From assembly GCF_900142445.1 (NCBI RefSeq), contig NZ_FRAV01000034.1, forward strand, positions 1 through 54,242: a stretch of 54,242 nucleotides of DNA, in the 5' to 3' direction. The position numbers were made by a program, and so were the translations under genes. The stretch is from Chryseobacterium polytrichastri. GTDB taxonomy: Bacteria; Bacteroidota; Bacteroidia; Flavobacteriales; Weeksellaceae. Below the pieces are notes generated by a model, which saw only the letters and a list, made by a program, of their open reading frames with translations, made no database searches and was not told the DNA's origin. Positions 1 to 8,133 of this stretch are shown in pieces; the stretch's first letter is position 1; every line of letters starts with the position of its first letter.

Positions 1-114
1 ATCCTTCACATCAACTACAAAATTTTTCTTTGTAAAGCTATGAGAAATTTCAAATTGGAGAGAAGAAATAATATCATTCACACTTTTTCTCCTCGGTTTA
101 ACTGCTTGACTCAC
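1..114 (-). CDS. Unrecognised protein, N-terminal fragment cut by window edge
   Basis: An open frame of 38 codons runs from a GTG at 114-112 to the first base of the window without a stop. It encodes a basic, hydrophilic N-terminus beginning MSQAVKPRRKSVND, with codon use like the neighbouring genes and no signal peptide. A possible promoter, TTTG-N20-TATATTTA with the -7 box at 118-125, lies so close upstream that a later in-frame GTG (residue 12) is an alternative start. I do not recognise the family. Being partial, it could still be a chance frame, but there is no competing frame here. Confidence 0.42.
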   Translation of the reverse strand, partial: MSQAVKPRRKSVNDIISSLQFEISHSFTKKNFVVDVKD

Positions 115-182
115 TGTTAAATATACAAAAAAACAATCAGTAAAACAAACTAAATTAACTGAAAATCAATATATTAAAGCCT

Positions 183-246
183 TAACTTAATGACATTGGG
201 CTAAAGCCCATTTAATGTTTTATGTATTCAAATTGGCTTTAGCCAA
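183..246. repeat. Two-palindrome intergenic element (GGGCTAAAGCCC / TTGGCTTTAGCCAA)
   Basis: The gap after the RDD gene holds two small palindromes: TGGGCT-AA-AGCCCA near 197-210 and TTGGCT-TT-AGCCAA at 233-246. Bases 183-209 recur exactly, in reverse complement, at 54139-54165 at the other end of the window. It could act as a terminator for the minus-strand RDD gene, but no T-run follows, so a dispersed repeat is more likely. Confidence 0.7.
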
Positions 247-262
247 AACTTAAAGATGGGTT

Positions 263-1012
263 TTAATTATCCTTTCCCGTATAATAATTATAATCTTTAA
301 TAACGACATTAATAAACTGCCTTTCCGTCATTTTTGTTGCATCCACTTCAAGCTTTAAAATCCCTTTTATTTTATCAGAAAGTTTATTGATGATTTGTCT
401 GTCATCCACTCGTAATGCCTTGGTGTAATTGTCTTTAATGATTCTCATATCATTATCACTCAGAGCAATAACTTGAGGGAAAGACGGGATGTAATCTTCT
501 TGAATATTTTCTAAAATAGTATGAGAAATATTAATGGTATTCTTTAGTGAGATTACTGCAGTTCCCGAAGCAATATCTCCCAAACGTTGGTTGTTTTTAG
601 AAACGATCATAGAAATTAAACCAACGACTCCCGCAAAAGAAGTGTCAATTAATCTGAAAACCCAACGAATCAAATAATCTCCAAAACTTGCCTGATACCC
701 ATCAATTTTCACCACACGAATTTTCATTAATTTTTTTCCGGGAGTTTGACCTTCCATAAGGCTTTCCAAAACTACGGGATAAATGTATATAGGAAATGTA
801 ATTGCAATATAAATAGCCATTTGAGACCATTGATCAAGTCCGTTTAATAAATATCCCAGATCAAAAAAATTAAAAAATACATAGAAAGCAACCACTGCGT
901 AAAGGACCTTTATTAAAAGATCAATGATGAATGCAAGCATCCTTTCTCCAACACTTGCGATGTTGAAATTAATATTTACATTTTGTGAAGTATTAATCGC
1001 AATTTGAGACAT
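263..1012 (-). CDS. RDD family membrane protein
   Basis: A predicted 249-residue inner-membrane protein of the RDD family, named for conserved Arg-Asp-Asp residues and of poorly known transport or chaperone-like role. The N-terminal stretch ERMLAFIIDLLIK carries the diagnostic R and D before the first membrane segment. A second helix precedes GQTPGKKLMKIRVV, and a third segment contains IRWVFRLIDTSF. About 100 residues of soluble tail follow. I start at the ATG at 1012 (MSQIAINTSQNVN); the frame stays open upstream to 1105 but that would run into the divergent spoIIM gene. The gene is back-to-back with spoIIM (27 bp between starts), a pairing that recurs with MoxR/DUF58 clusters, so a shared control region is likely. 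Confidence 0.85.
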   Translation of the reverse strand: MSQIAINTSQNVNINFNIASVGERMLAFIIDLLIKVLYAVVAFYVFFNFFDLGYLLNGLDQWSQMAIYIAITFPIYIYPVVLESLMEGQTPGKKLMKIRVVKIDGYQASFGDYLIRWVFRLIDTSFAGVVGLISMIVSKNNQRLGDIASGTAVISLKNTINISHTILENIQEDYIPSFPQVIALSDNDMRIIKDNYTKALRVDDRQIINKLSDKIKGILKLEVDATKMTERQFINVVIKDYNYYTGKDN

Positions 1013-1039
1013 ATTTTTTATTATTTTAGCCTTACAATT

Positions 1040-2023
1040 ATGAGAGAGGTTTATTTCATTAAGCAAAATAAAGAAAAATGGTTGGGAATTGAACAGGTTA
1101 TTCAAGGGAAAGTAAAAAAAAATCCTGATGACCTGTCTTCGCTGTATATCAACCTTATCAATGACCTTTCTTTTGCGCAGACCTATTACCCCAAAAGTAA
1201 TACTACGGTTTATTTAAACCACCTGTCTTCTCAGATATTTCAAAAGATTTATAAGACCAAAAGAGTAGAACAAAACAGAATTCTGTATTTTTTTAAAACT
1301 GAAGTGCCTTTGTTGGTTTATCAATATAGGAGATATTTAACGTATGCATTCTTGTTTTTCACTTTGTTTACTTTAATCGGAGTTCTTTCTGCGATTTACG
1401 ATAAAGAATTTACGAATATTATTCTTGGTGAAAACTATGTGAATGAAACGATAGAGAATATTAAAAAAGGAAATGCTGTTGGTGTGTACCAAAGTGGTTC
1501 AACTTGGGGAAGTACCATCGGGATTATTTTTAATAACATCGGAGTTGGAGCAAAATTATATATTTATGGAATTGCAGGTGGAGTAGGAACTTTATATGCT
1601 TTGCTTTCAAACAGTGTGATGTTGGGTTCTTTCCAGTATTTTTTCTACGATTATGGAGCGTTGAAAGACAGTGCAAGAGGGATTTGGCTTCACGGAGTTT
1701 TTGAGATTTTCGCCATGATTATTGAGGCGATGTGCGGATTGATCTTGGGAGCTTCTATTTTATTCCCAAAGACTTTTTCAAGATTTAATTCTTTTAAAAA
1801 TGGCTTTAAAGATTCATTTAAAATATTTTTAAGTACCATTCCGTTTACGATATGTGCGGGAATTATTGAAGGATATGTCACAAGACATGCTTTAAAGATG
1901 CCGTTGATTTTGAATTTAATTATTATATTCGGAACATTAGCGATTATAGGATTCTATTATATTATTTATCCGGCTATTGTCAATAAAAAAACTAACAACC
2001 CAATCAATGATGCAGTTTTATAA
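1040..2023 (+). CDS. Stage II sporulation protein M (SpoIIM) family membrane protein
   Basis: A 327-residue multi-pass membrane protein of the SpoIIM family. The name comes from Bacillus, but this organism shows no sign of sporulation; in Bacteroidota the family accompanies MoxR-DUF58 modules and its role is unknown. A soluble region of about 100 residues (start MREVYFIKQNKEKW) is followed by roughly six hydrophobic segments. A glycine-rich loop with NNIGVGAKLYIYGIAGGVGT at mid-protein and HGVFEIFAM are typical family landmarks. The ATG at 1040 is preferred over an in-frame alternative at 1004 because 1004 would overlap the divergent RDD gene. The 3' end overlaps the next gene, indicating one operon. 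Confidence 0.88.
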   Translation: MREVYFIKQNKEKWLGIEQVIQGKVKKNPDDLSSLYINLINDLSFAQTYYPKSNTTVYLNHLSSQIFQKIYKTKRVEQNRILYFFKTEVPLLVYQYRRYLTYAFLFFTLFTLIGVLSAIYDKEFTNIILGENYVNETIENIKKGNAVGVYQSGSTWGSTIGIIFNNIGVGAKLYIYGIAGGVGTLYALLSNSVMLGSFQYFFYDYGALKDSARGIWLHGVFEIFAMIIEAMCGLILGASILFPKTFSRFNSFKNGFKDSFKIFLSTIPFTICAGIIEGYVTRHALKMPLILNLIIIFGTLAIIGFYYIIYPAIVNKKTNNPINDAVL

Positions 2024-2969
2024 AAAAAGAGATTTCGGAACTTTTATAAGTGACAGTTTTACTTTTTTCAAGCTATACGGTAAAAATTATTTCAAAAATT
2101 ATATTTTACTGAATGGTTTGCTGATGATCTTGATGGTAACAGTATTTGTTTTAGGATACAGAGAGTTATTCTCACAATTGTTTGGTTCTAATCTTAACGG
2201 TGAAAGTTATTATTTGCAGCAGTATTTCGACAATAATACGGGAATGCTTATTGTGGTCGGGATTGTCACCTTTCTTCTTTTTTTAATTTTAATGATCGTT
2301 AATTATCTGTTTCCGGTTTTTTATCTAAAAAGATTGGCGGAAGGACAGGACAAGATCAAAACAGATGATATTCTAAGTGATTTTAAAAATAATGCAGGCA
2401 AAATTGTTAAGCTTTGTTTAGGCATGATGTTTATCGTTACACCGCTGTCATTCATTATAATAGGGTTTTCTTATGTATTGGTTTTAATTGTTATAGGAAT
2501 CTTTTTGATCTTGTTGGTTTTTCCTACGTTATTTAATGTTGTAACATTTTTGATGTATGATTTTTTTAATTCTGATCGAGGTTTTTTCGAAAGTTTAAGC
2601 TATTCCATCCGATCTCAGTTTTCTTATCCAAACGGACGAGAAAAATCGCCTTATTGGAAATATTGGGGCTCAACGATCATCGTATCAATTATTTTATATG
2701 TTGTCACTTCAATTTTCACGCTTATTCCGATGCTGTTTTTTTTCGGATCACTTTTAACGTCAGCCCCGGATGCTAATTTTGAACAAAATCCGTTTACTGG
2801 AACTGCGGGAATATTTTTCTTTGTAATGTACGGAATCTCGATACTTGTGTCGTTTTTCCTTTCAAATATGCTGTATGTGAATTCTGGATTAATGTATTAT
2901 GACAGCAGAACAGACCTTCATCAAAAAGTAGAATTAGCAGAAATAGATACCATCGGAAGTAATGAATAA
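2007..2969 (+). CDS. Multi-pass membrane protein of the MoxR/DUF58 cluster, function unknown
   Basis: About 320 residues with roughly six hydrophobic segments and a short basic cytoplasmic N-terminus (FYKKRDFGTFISDSFTFFK). I do not recognise a characterised family; it resembles integral proteins of the DUF4013 type only in architecture. Two adjacent ATGs at 2007 and 2010 are possible starts; both overlap the end of spoIIM by under 20 bp. Its own end overlaps the following DUF4129 gene by 8 bp, so it is almost certainly co-transcribed and translationally coupled. Location between SpoIIM and DUF4129 suggests it belongs to the same envelope assembly. Confidence 0.75.
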   Translation: MMQFYKKRDFGTFISDSFTFFKLYGKNYFKNYILLNGLLMILMVTVFVLGYRELFSQLFGSNLNGESYYLQQYFDNNTGMLIVVGIVTFLLFLILMIVNYLFPVFYLKRLAEGQDKIKTDDILSDFKNNAGKIVKLCLGMMFIVTPLSFIIIGFSYVLVLIVIGIFLILLVFPTLFNVVTFLMYDFFNSDRGFFESLSYSIRSQFSYPNGREKSPYWKYWGSTIIVSIILYVVTSIFTLIPMLFFFGSLLTSAPDANFEQNPFTGTAGIFFFVMYGISILVSFFLSNMLYVNSGLMYYDSRTDLHQKVELAEIDTIGSNE

Positions 2970-3759
2970 AATCTTTTTTTTCTTACTGATATTTTTCTCC
3001 TTTGAATTTTATTATGCTCAAAACGATCCGCAACCAACGGTTGTTGAAGAGTATGTAGAAGATTCATTGAACACGGGACATTACAAAAATATGTATCGTG
3101 CAGATTCTGTTTTGCTTAACAATCCGGTTTCTGACAACACGGTGTATCCAAAAAAGTTCAAGGAAAATATTCAGTCGAGATATAAAGGAAATGAGTTTGA
3201 TTATACAACGGTTAAACCAAAAGAATCTTTCTGGCAAAAGCTTTTAAGAAAAGTGGGTCAGATATTACAAAGTATTTTTGGCGATACTGTTTTCTCAAAA
3301 TCAGGTAATATCGCAGGAATCTTAATTCGAATATTTGGAATTGTTCTGGTTGGTTTTCTTCTCTATTTTATTATTAAATATTTAATTGGAAAAGACGGGA
3401 ATTTTATCTTCGGAAAAAAGAATAAGAAAGTAATAATTAAAGATGAAGAACTTCATGAAAATATTCATGAGATTAACTTTCCGGAAAGTATTGCAACTTT
3501 TGAGAGGGAAGGAGATTATCGTTCGGCAGTTCGTTATCAGTTCTTATTTGTACTTAAAAAATTAAGTGATAAAAAATCCATCAACTGGAATCCTGAAAAG
3601 ACCAATAAAGATTATGTTGCAGAATTGAAAGCTCCTCATCTGAAAAATGATTTTTCTAATTTATCTTATATCTTCGAATACGTCTGGTACGGAGAATTTA
3701 GTATTGATGAGCAAAATTATCAGAAATTCAAAACTCAATATCAGGCATTTAAACCTTAA
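2962..3759 (+). CDS. DUF4129 domain-containing membrane protein
   Basis: 265 residues. A cleavable signal peptide (MNKIFFFLLIFFSFEFYYAQ) is followed by a periplasmic linker, one membrane helix near residues 118-142 (IAGILIRIFGIVLVGFLLYF) and a cytoplasmic helical domain. In that domain, SAVRYQFLFVLKKLSDKKSI and the terminal YEFVWYGEF-like segment match the DUF4129 family. DUF4129 proteins accompany MoxR ATPases and DUF58 proteins and are found fused to transglutaminase-like proteins in other bacteria; their function is not established. Overlaps the upstream gene by 8 bp and lies 16 bp before the DUF4350 gene. Confidence 0.85.
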   Translation: MNKIFFFLLIFFSFEFYYAQNDPQPTVVEEYVEDSLNTGHYKNMYRADSVLLNNPVSDNTVYPKKFKENIQSRYKGNEFDYTTVKPKESFWQKLLRKVGQILQSIFGDTVFSKSGNIAGILIRIFGIVLVGFLLYFIIKYLIGKDGNFIFGKKNKKVIIKDEELHENIHEINFPESIATFEREGDYRSAVRYQFLFVLKKLSDKKSINWNPEKTNKDYVAELKAPHLKNDFSNLSYIFEYVWYGEFSIDEQNYQKFKTQYQAFKP

Positions 3760-3775
3760 TTAAACTCTTTTTACA

Positions 3776-4933
3776 ATGAATAAAACTTTCAAAATATATG
3801 CTGTAATTTTCATCGTAGTGATGGTTATTTTGGCGTTGCTTGAAGTGAATAAAAAAGAGGTTACCAACTGGCGTAAGAATTTTGATACGAATGAAAAATC
3901 ACCTTTCGGATTATTTGTTTTTGATCATGAAGCAAAAGATCTTTTTAAAAATAAATTAAAAAAAATAGATCAGACTCCTTACGATTACTACAATACTCAT
4001 CAAAAAGAATCACATAATATTCTGGTTGTAGAAACTGAGGTTGATAAAGAATCTTGGAATAAAATCTTGGATGAGGTTTCTAAAGGTTCAGATGCGATGT
4101 TGATTGTGAGTAAAATTCCAAAAGAGATTTCAGACAGTATCGGATATTATGATTCGGACCTCTCTTTTGAGGAGGAGAATGTTTTAAAACTGACGGATAA
4201 AAAATATCAGAATGATTTTATTAAATTAGATAAATTTCCTTCAGGAAGAGGCTTTTCTTTTATTAAACCTCAGGTTGAAGTTCTTGGAAAAACAGTTGAA
4301 AAGAACAATTCAAATCAAGCCAATTTTATTAAAGTTAAATTTGGGAAAGGAAATATTTATGTTCATTGTGAACCCCTTTTTCTGACGAATTATTACCTGC
4401 TGAAACCCGGAAACATAAAATATACACAAGATGTTTTTTCGTATCTTGATGACAAAGAAACACTTTGGTTCGTAGAAAGCAATGCACAGGTTTCTCGTTT
4501 CTTTATGAGATTTATTTTGTCAAATCCTGCCTTGAAATATGCTTGGTGGGTGCTTTTGGGAGGGTTGGTATTATTTGTTTTCTTTAATGCAAAAAGAAAG
4601 CAGCGTATCGTTCCTGTGATTGAACCATTGAAAAATACTTCGGTAGATTTTGTAAAAAGCATAGGGAATCTCTATCTTCAGGAAGGCGATTTTCATGATA
4701 TGATGGCGAAAAAAGCGCAATATTTCCTGAATAAAGTAAGATTAGACCTTCTTATTGATACCCAAAATCTGGATGAAGAATTTGCGAAAAAGCTTCAATT
4801 GAAAACCGGAAAAACAATCGAAATGATTAATGAGGCCATTAATCTGATCAAAAAAGCACAAGATCCTTACGCTCATGTGATCAAAGAAGACCTGGCAAGA
4901 ATGAATAAATTGCTGGACGAAATTTTAAAATAA
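3776..4933 (+). CDS. DUF4350 domain-containing membrane protein
   Basis: 385 residues. One N-terminal membrane helix (residues 5-22) leads to an extracytoplasmic domain of about 220 residues resembling a glutamine-amidotransferase-like Rossmann fold (the DUF4350 region). It contains the segment GKGNIYVHCEPLFLTNYYL near residue 195. A second helix, near residues 258-271 (AWWVLLGGLVLFVFF), leads to a helical cytoplasmic tail. DUF4350 is a regular partner of MoxR, DUF58 and DUF4129. No catalytic triad can be assigned by eye. The gene ends 145 bp before moxR, with a palindromic element in the gap. Confidence 0.82.
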   Translation: MNKTFKIYAVIFIVVMVILALLEVNKKEVTNWRKNFDTNEKSPFGLFVFDHEAKDLFKNKLKKIDQTPYDYYNTHQKESHNILVVETEVDKESWNKILDEVSKGSDAMLIVSKIPKEISDSIGYYDSDLSFEEENVLKLTDKKYQNDFIKLDKFPSGRGFSFIKPQVEVLGKTVEKNNSNQANFIKVKFGKGNIYVHCEPLFLTNYYLLKPGNIKYTQDVFSYLDDKETLWFVESNAQVSRFFMRFILSNPALKYAWWVLLGGLVLFVFFNAKRKQRIVPVIEPLKNTSVDFVKSIGNLYLQEGDFHDMMAKKAQYFLNKVRLDLLIDTQNLDEEFAKKLQLKTGKTIEMINEAINLIKKAQDPYAHVIKEDLARMNKLLDEILK

Positions 4934-4942
4934 AAGAAGAAT

Positions 4943-5047
4943 GTCCCAAAGGGACAACTTAAGAAGAGGTTGGATGAGATCCAATCGATAAAAATTAAAC
5001 AAAATAATTAAAATGTAACGATATAATTATTGGTAAACTGTTACATT
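4943..5047. repeat. Two-hairpin dispersed element, copy A, followed by an AATGTAAC inverted repeat
   Basis: GTCCC-AAA-GGGAC (4943-4955) is followed 14 bases later by TTGGAT-GAG-ATCCAA (4970-4984). The same arrangement, with different stem sequences but similar three-base loops and spacing, occurs at 15466-15510 and 16874-16917. Downstream, AATGTAAC (5012-5019) is mirrored by GTTACATT (5040-5047). All lie between the DUF4350 and moxR genes and do not disrupt either. Confidence 0.7.
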
Positions 5048-5078
5048 GATACATTGTTATATTGAAAAATATATTAAT

Positions 5079-6110
5079 ATGGAAAACCTTGAAAACCCAA
5101 ACATAGAAAATCAAAGTTCGATAAATCTCGAGAAAAAAGAAACCGATTTTCAATCTCGAATTGACATGATTGAACTTCGTGCAAGCTTAGATAAAGTAAA
5201 ATCTGAAATTGGAAAAGTAATTGTAGGTCAGGAAAGTATGGTAGAACATCTTTTGGCTGCCCTTTTATCCAATGGCCACGTTCTAATCGAAGGGGTTCCC
5301 GGAGTTGCGAAAACGATTACAGCAAAATTATTGGCAAAAACCATTGATGTAGGCTTTAGTAGAATTCAGTTTACCCCGGATTTGATGCCTTCTGATATTT
5401 TGGGAACATCCATTTTCAATGTCAAAAACTCTGAATTTGAATTTAAAAAAGGTCCGATTTTCTCCAACTTTATTTTGATCGATGAGATCAACAGATCGCC
5501 TGCGAAAACTCAGGCTGCGATGTTTGAAGTGATGGAAGAAAGACAAATTACGATGGATGGTATTCGTTATGTAATGGAGGAACCATTTTTGGTAGTTGCC
5601 ACACAAAACCCAATTGAGCATGAAGGAACATACAGGCTTCCGGAAGCACAATTAGACCGTTTTCTATTTAAAATAAATGTGGGTTATCCTAATCTTGAGC
5701 AGGAAATCACGATCATTAAAAATCAGCACGAAAGCAAAAGAGAAGATAAAACTGAAGCTGTCAACCGTGTGGTTACCGCAGAACAATTGAAAAGTTATCA
5801 ACAATTGGTTAAAGAGATTATCGTTGAGACTCATTTGATAGAATATATTGCTAAGATCATTATTAATACAAGAGAAAATCAATTCTTATATTTGGGCGCT
5901 TCACCAAGAGCGAGCTTAGCTTTATTAACAGCTTCAAAATCTTTTGCAGCGTTAAGAGGACGAGATTTTGTAACACCGGAAGACATCAAAGAAGCAAGTT
6001 ATGCAGTTTTGCGTCACAGAGTAATCGTTTCTCCTGAAAGGGAAATGGAAGGTTTAACTGCCGATGAAATCATCCGACAAATATTAGAAGGAATAGAGAT
6101 TCCTAGATAA
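5079..6110 (+). CDS. MoxR family AAA+ ATPase
   Basis: A 343-residue cytoplasmic AAA+ ATPase of the MoxR group, thought to act as a chaperone for metal insertion or complex assembly. Walker A is GVPGVAKT (residues 72-79), Walker B LIDEIN (Asp135-Glu136). The MoxR signature TQNPIEHEGTYRLPEAQLDRF-type block (sensor 1 and arginine finger) follows, and the C-terminal lid carries GASPRASLAL. Length is normal for the family. The frame opens with a TTG at 5046, but the ATG at 5079 (MENLENPN) is the likely start. It sits directly before the DUF58 gene, its near-universal partner. Confidence 0.95.
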   Translation: MENLENPNIENQSSINLEKKETDFQSRIDMIELRASLDKVKSEIGKVIVGQESMVEHLLAALLSNGHVLIEGVPGVAKTITAKLLAKTIDVGFSRIQFTPDLMPSDILGTSIFNVKNSEFEFKKGPIFSNFILIDEINRSPAKTQAAMFEVMEERQITMDGIRYVMEEPFLVVATQNPIEHEGTYRLPEAQLDRFLFKINVGYPNLEQEITIIKNQHESKREDKTEAVNRVVTAEQLKSYQQLVKEIIVETHLIEYIAKIIINTRENQFLYLGASPRASLALLTASKSFAALRGRDFVTPEDIKEASYAVLRHRVIVSPEREMEGLTADEIIRQILEGIEIPR

Positions 6111-6178
6111 ATAAGGACCAAATAACTAACTATCCATAAAGAAAAAGCTTACTGCCTATTGCTTAAAGCTTATAGCCA

Positions 6179-7501
6179 ATGAAAAACCTCTACATAAACA
6201 CTCGCTTTTTCATCGCGCTCATCGGAGTGGGGATTCTTTATGTCTTGGCGTTTTTCTTCCCTGTTGTAATGATGGTGGCTCATGCTGTTTTATTGATTTG
6301 CTTTCTTGCGGCAATGGTGGATGCTCTATTGCTTTTCAATCAAAAAGATGGAGTACTGGCACAAAGGATTTTACCGGAAAAATTATCTAATGGTGATGAA
6401 AATCCTGTAAAAATTGATGTTAAAAATAATTATGGTTTTAAAATCACGACTAAAATTATTGACGAAATTCCATTTCAGTTTCAGAAGAGAGATTTTGTAA
6501 TTAAAAAAGAGATAGCATCAGAAAGAAATACTTATTTTCAATACACATTAGAACCAAAGGAAAGAGGTGAATACAATTTTGGAAGTTTAAATATTTATGC
6601 ATCGTCCCCGATAGGATTTATTTCAAAGAGATTTAGGTTTCAAAAAGATGCTAATTTAGCTTCATATCCATCATTTGTACATCTTAGAAAGTATGAATTA
6701 ATGGCCCTTCAAAGTGAATTCTTGATGGGCGGAATTAAAAAAATAAGAAAGCTGGGACATACTATGGAATTTGAGCAGATCAAAGAATATGTTCCCGGTG
6801 ATGATATCAGAACGATCAACTGGAAAGCGACTTCTAAAACAAATCGTTTAATGGTTAATCAATATCAGGATGAAAAATCCCAGCGTATTTTTATGTTGAT
6901 TGATACGGGAAGAACGATGAAGATGCCTTTCAATGGATTAAATCTTTTGGATTATTCAATCAATGCAACGATGGCTTTGTCTCATATAATTTTAAAGAAA
7001 GGAGATCGTGCAGGAATGATGACATTTTCAAAGAAAACCGAAAATAAAATTGCGGCTGAGAATAAATCGGGGCAGCTTAAAAAGATATCAGAAGCGCTTT
7101 ATAATATCAATACCAACTTTTTTGAAAGTGATTTTAACAGATTGTATCAGGATGTAAAATATTCCATCAATCAACGAAGTTTAATTTTATTGTTTACTAA
7201 TTTTGAAACACTGGACGGACTCAACCGCCAATTGAAATATCTCCGCGGAATAGCAAAAAATCATTTGCTGGTTGTGGTGTTTTTCAAAAATGCAGAACTT
7301 CACACATTGATTAACAAAAATCCGGAAAATATGCAAGAGATCTATGATGAAATTATTGCTGAGAAATTTGAGTTTGAAAAGAAATTAATTATTCAGGAAC
7401 TTCGTAAATATGGGATTTATACGGTATATACGCTTCCTGAAAATTTAAATATTGATGTTATCAATAAATATTTAGAGATAAAAGCGAGAGGAATTTTATA
7501 A
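6179..7501 (+). CDS. DUF58 domain-containing protein
   Basis: 440 residues. Two N-terminal membrane helices (about residues 8-27 and 30-50) are followed by an immunoglobulin-like beta region. The DUF58 signature PGDDIRTINWKATSKT spans residues 206-221. A von Willebrand A-like domain follows, with MLIDTGRTM at 239-247 in place of the metal-binding DxSxS; only the first Asp (242) is kept. DUF58 proteins are the usual partner of MoxR ATPases; substrates are unknown. It is the last gene of the module beginning with SpoIIM. The gap to moxR (68 bp) contains AAGCTT-flanked repetitive sequence. Confidence 0.92.
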   Translation: MKNLYINTRFFIALIGVGILYVLAFFFPVVMMVAHAVLLICFLAAMVDALLLFNQKDGVLAQRILPEKLSNGDENPVKIDVKNNYGFKITTKIIDEIPFQFQKRDFVIKKEIASERNTYFQYTLEPKERGEYNFGSLNIYASSPIGFISKRFRFQKDANLASYPSFVHLRKYELMALQSEFLMGGIKKIRKLGHTMEFEQIKEYVPGDDIRTINWKATSKTNRLMVNQYQDEKSQRIFMLIDTGRTMKMPFNGLNLLDYSINATMALSHIILKKGDRAGMMTFSKKTENKIAAENKSGQLKKISEALYNINTNFFESDFNRLYQDVKYSINQRSLILLFTNFETLDGLNRQLKYLRGIAKNHLLVVVFFKNAELHTLINKNPENMQEIYDEIIAEKFEFEKKLIIQELRKYGIYTVYTLPENLNIDVINKYLEIKARGIL

Positions 7502-7529
7502 TTTTGTAAAGATTAAATAATTAATAAAC

Positions 7530-7620
7530 GCTTCAACTCCGCTCAGAATGACACTGGTTAACACTGTGCTTTTTAACAGATTGTATTAGAATGGTCATGC
7601 TGAGGAAAGTTGGAGTATCT
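7530..7620. repeat. Imperfect inverted repeat of the GTCATNCTGA type
   Basis: Two arms, about 7531-7552 (ending CTCAGAATGAC) and about 7594-7615 (beginning GTCATGCTGAG), pair at about 17 of 22 positions and could form a long hairpin after the DUF58 gene. The same core occurs at 26317-26340 and 26484-26508. The sequence type is, from memory, a common dispersed intergenic repeat in flavobacteria. Confidence 0.6.
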
Positions 7621-7636
7621 TAAATAAATTCAACAA

Positions 7637-8056
7637 ATGAAGATTACACTTCACAGAATAAACGACGATTTTTTATTTGAATGTACCAATTCTCAAGGGA
7701 ATTCTATTCTTTTGGATAATACCACACAACCCGGAGCAAAAGGAGTTTCTCCTATGGAAAGTGTTTTGATGGCGGTTGCAGGATGTAGCGGAATAGATGT
7801 AGTTTCTATTTTGAAAAAACAAAGACAGGAAATTACAGGTTTTCAGGCAGAAGTAGAAGGGGAGAGAGTTCAGGTTGATGATGCAAAACCTTTCAAAGCG
7901 ATTAAAGTTAAGTTTTTGCTGGAAGGAAATATTGATCCTAAAAAAGCGCAAAAAGCTGCAGAATTATCTTTCGAAAAATACTGTTCGGTTTCTAAAACCT
8001 TAGAACCAAATGTAGAAATAGGATATGAAGTTTACGTAAACGGAGAGAAAATTTAA
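7637..8056 (+). CDS. OsmC/Ohr family peroxiredoxin
   Basis: A 139-residue small cytoplasmic OsmC-family protein. These proteins reduce organic hydroperoxides with a pair of cysteines. Cys50 in AVAGCSGID and Cys116 in KYCSVSKTL occupy the two expected positions, and the Gly-Val-Ser-Pro segment (36-39) precedes the central helix as usual. The length suits the YhfA-like OsmC branch rather than Ohr. It is a single-gene unit: a palindromic repeat lies upstream, and a strong hairpin terminator shared with the convergent T9SS gene lies downstream. Confidence 0.9.
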   Translation: MKITLHRINDDFLFECTNSQGNSILLDNTTQPGAKGVSPMESVLMAVAGCSGIDVVSILKKQRQEITGFQAEVEGERVQVDDAKPFKAIKVKFLLEGNIDPKKAQKAAELSFEKYCSVSKTLEPNVEIGYEVYVNGEKI

Positions 8057-8077
8057 TTTTCCTTTTACCTCATCAAT

Positions 8078-8109
8078 AAAAAAAACCGGACACTGCGTCC
8101 GGTTTTTTT
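8078..8109. terminator. Bidirectional hairpin terminator
   Basis: The stem AAACCGGA / TCCGGTTT with a 7-base loop is preceded by an A-run and followed by a T-run, so it can end transcription of both the osmC gene and the convergent T9SS gene. Confidence 0.85.
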
Positions 8110-8133
8110 GTTGATTAATTATTAGCTGTTGTA

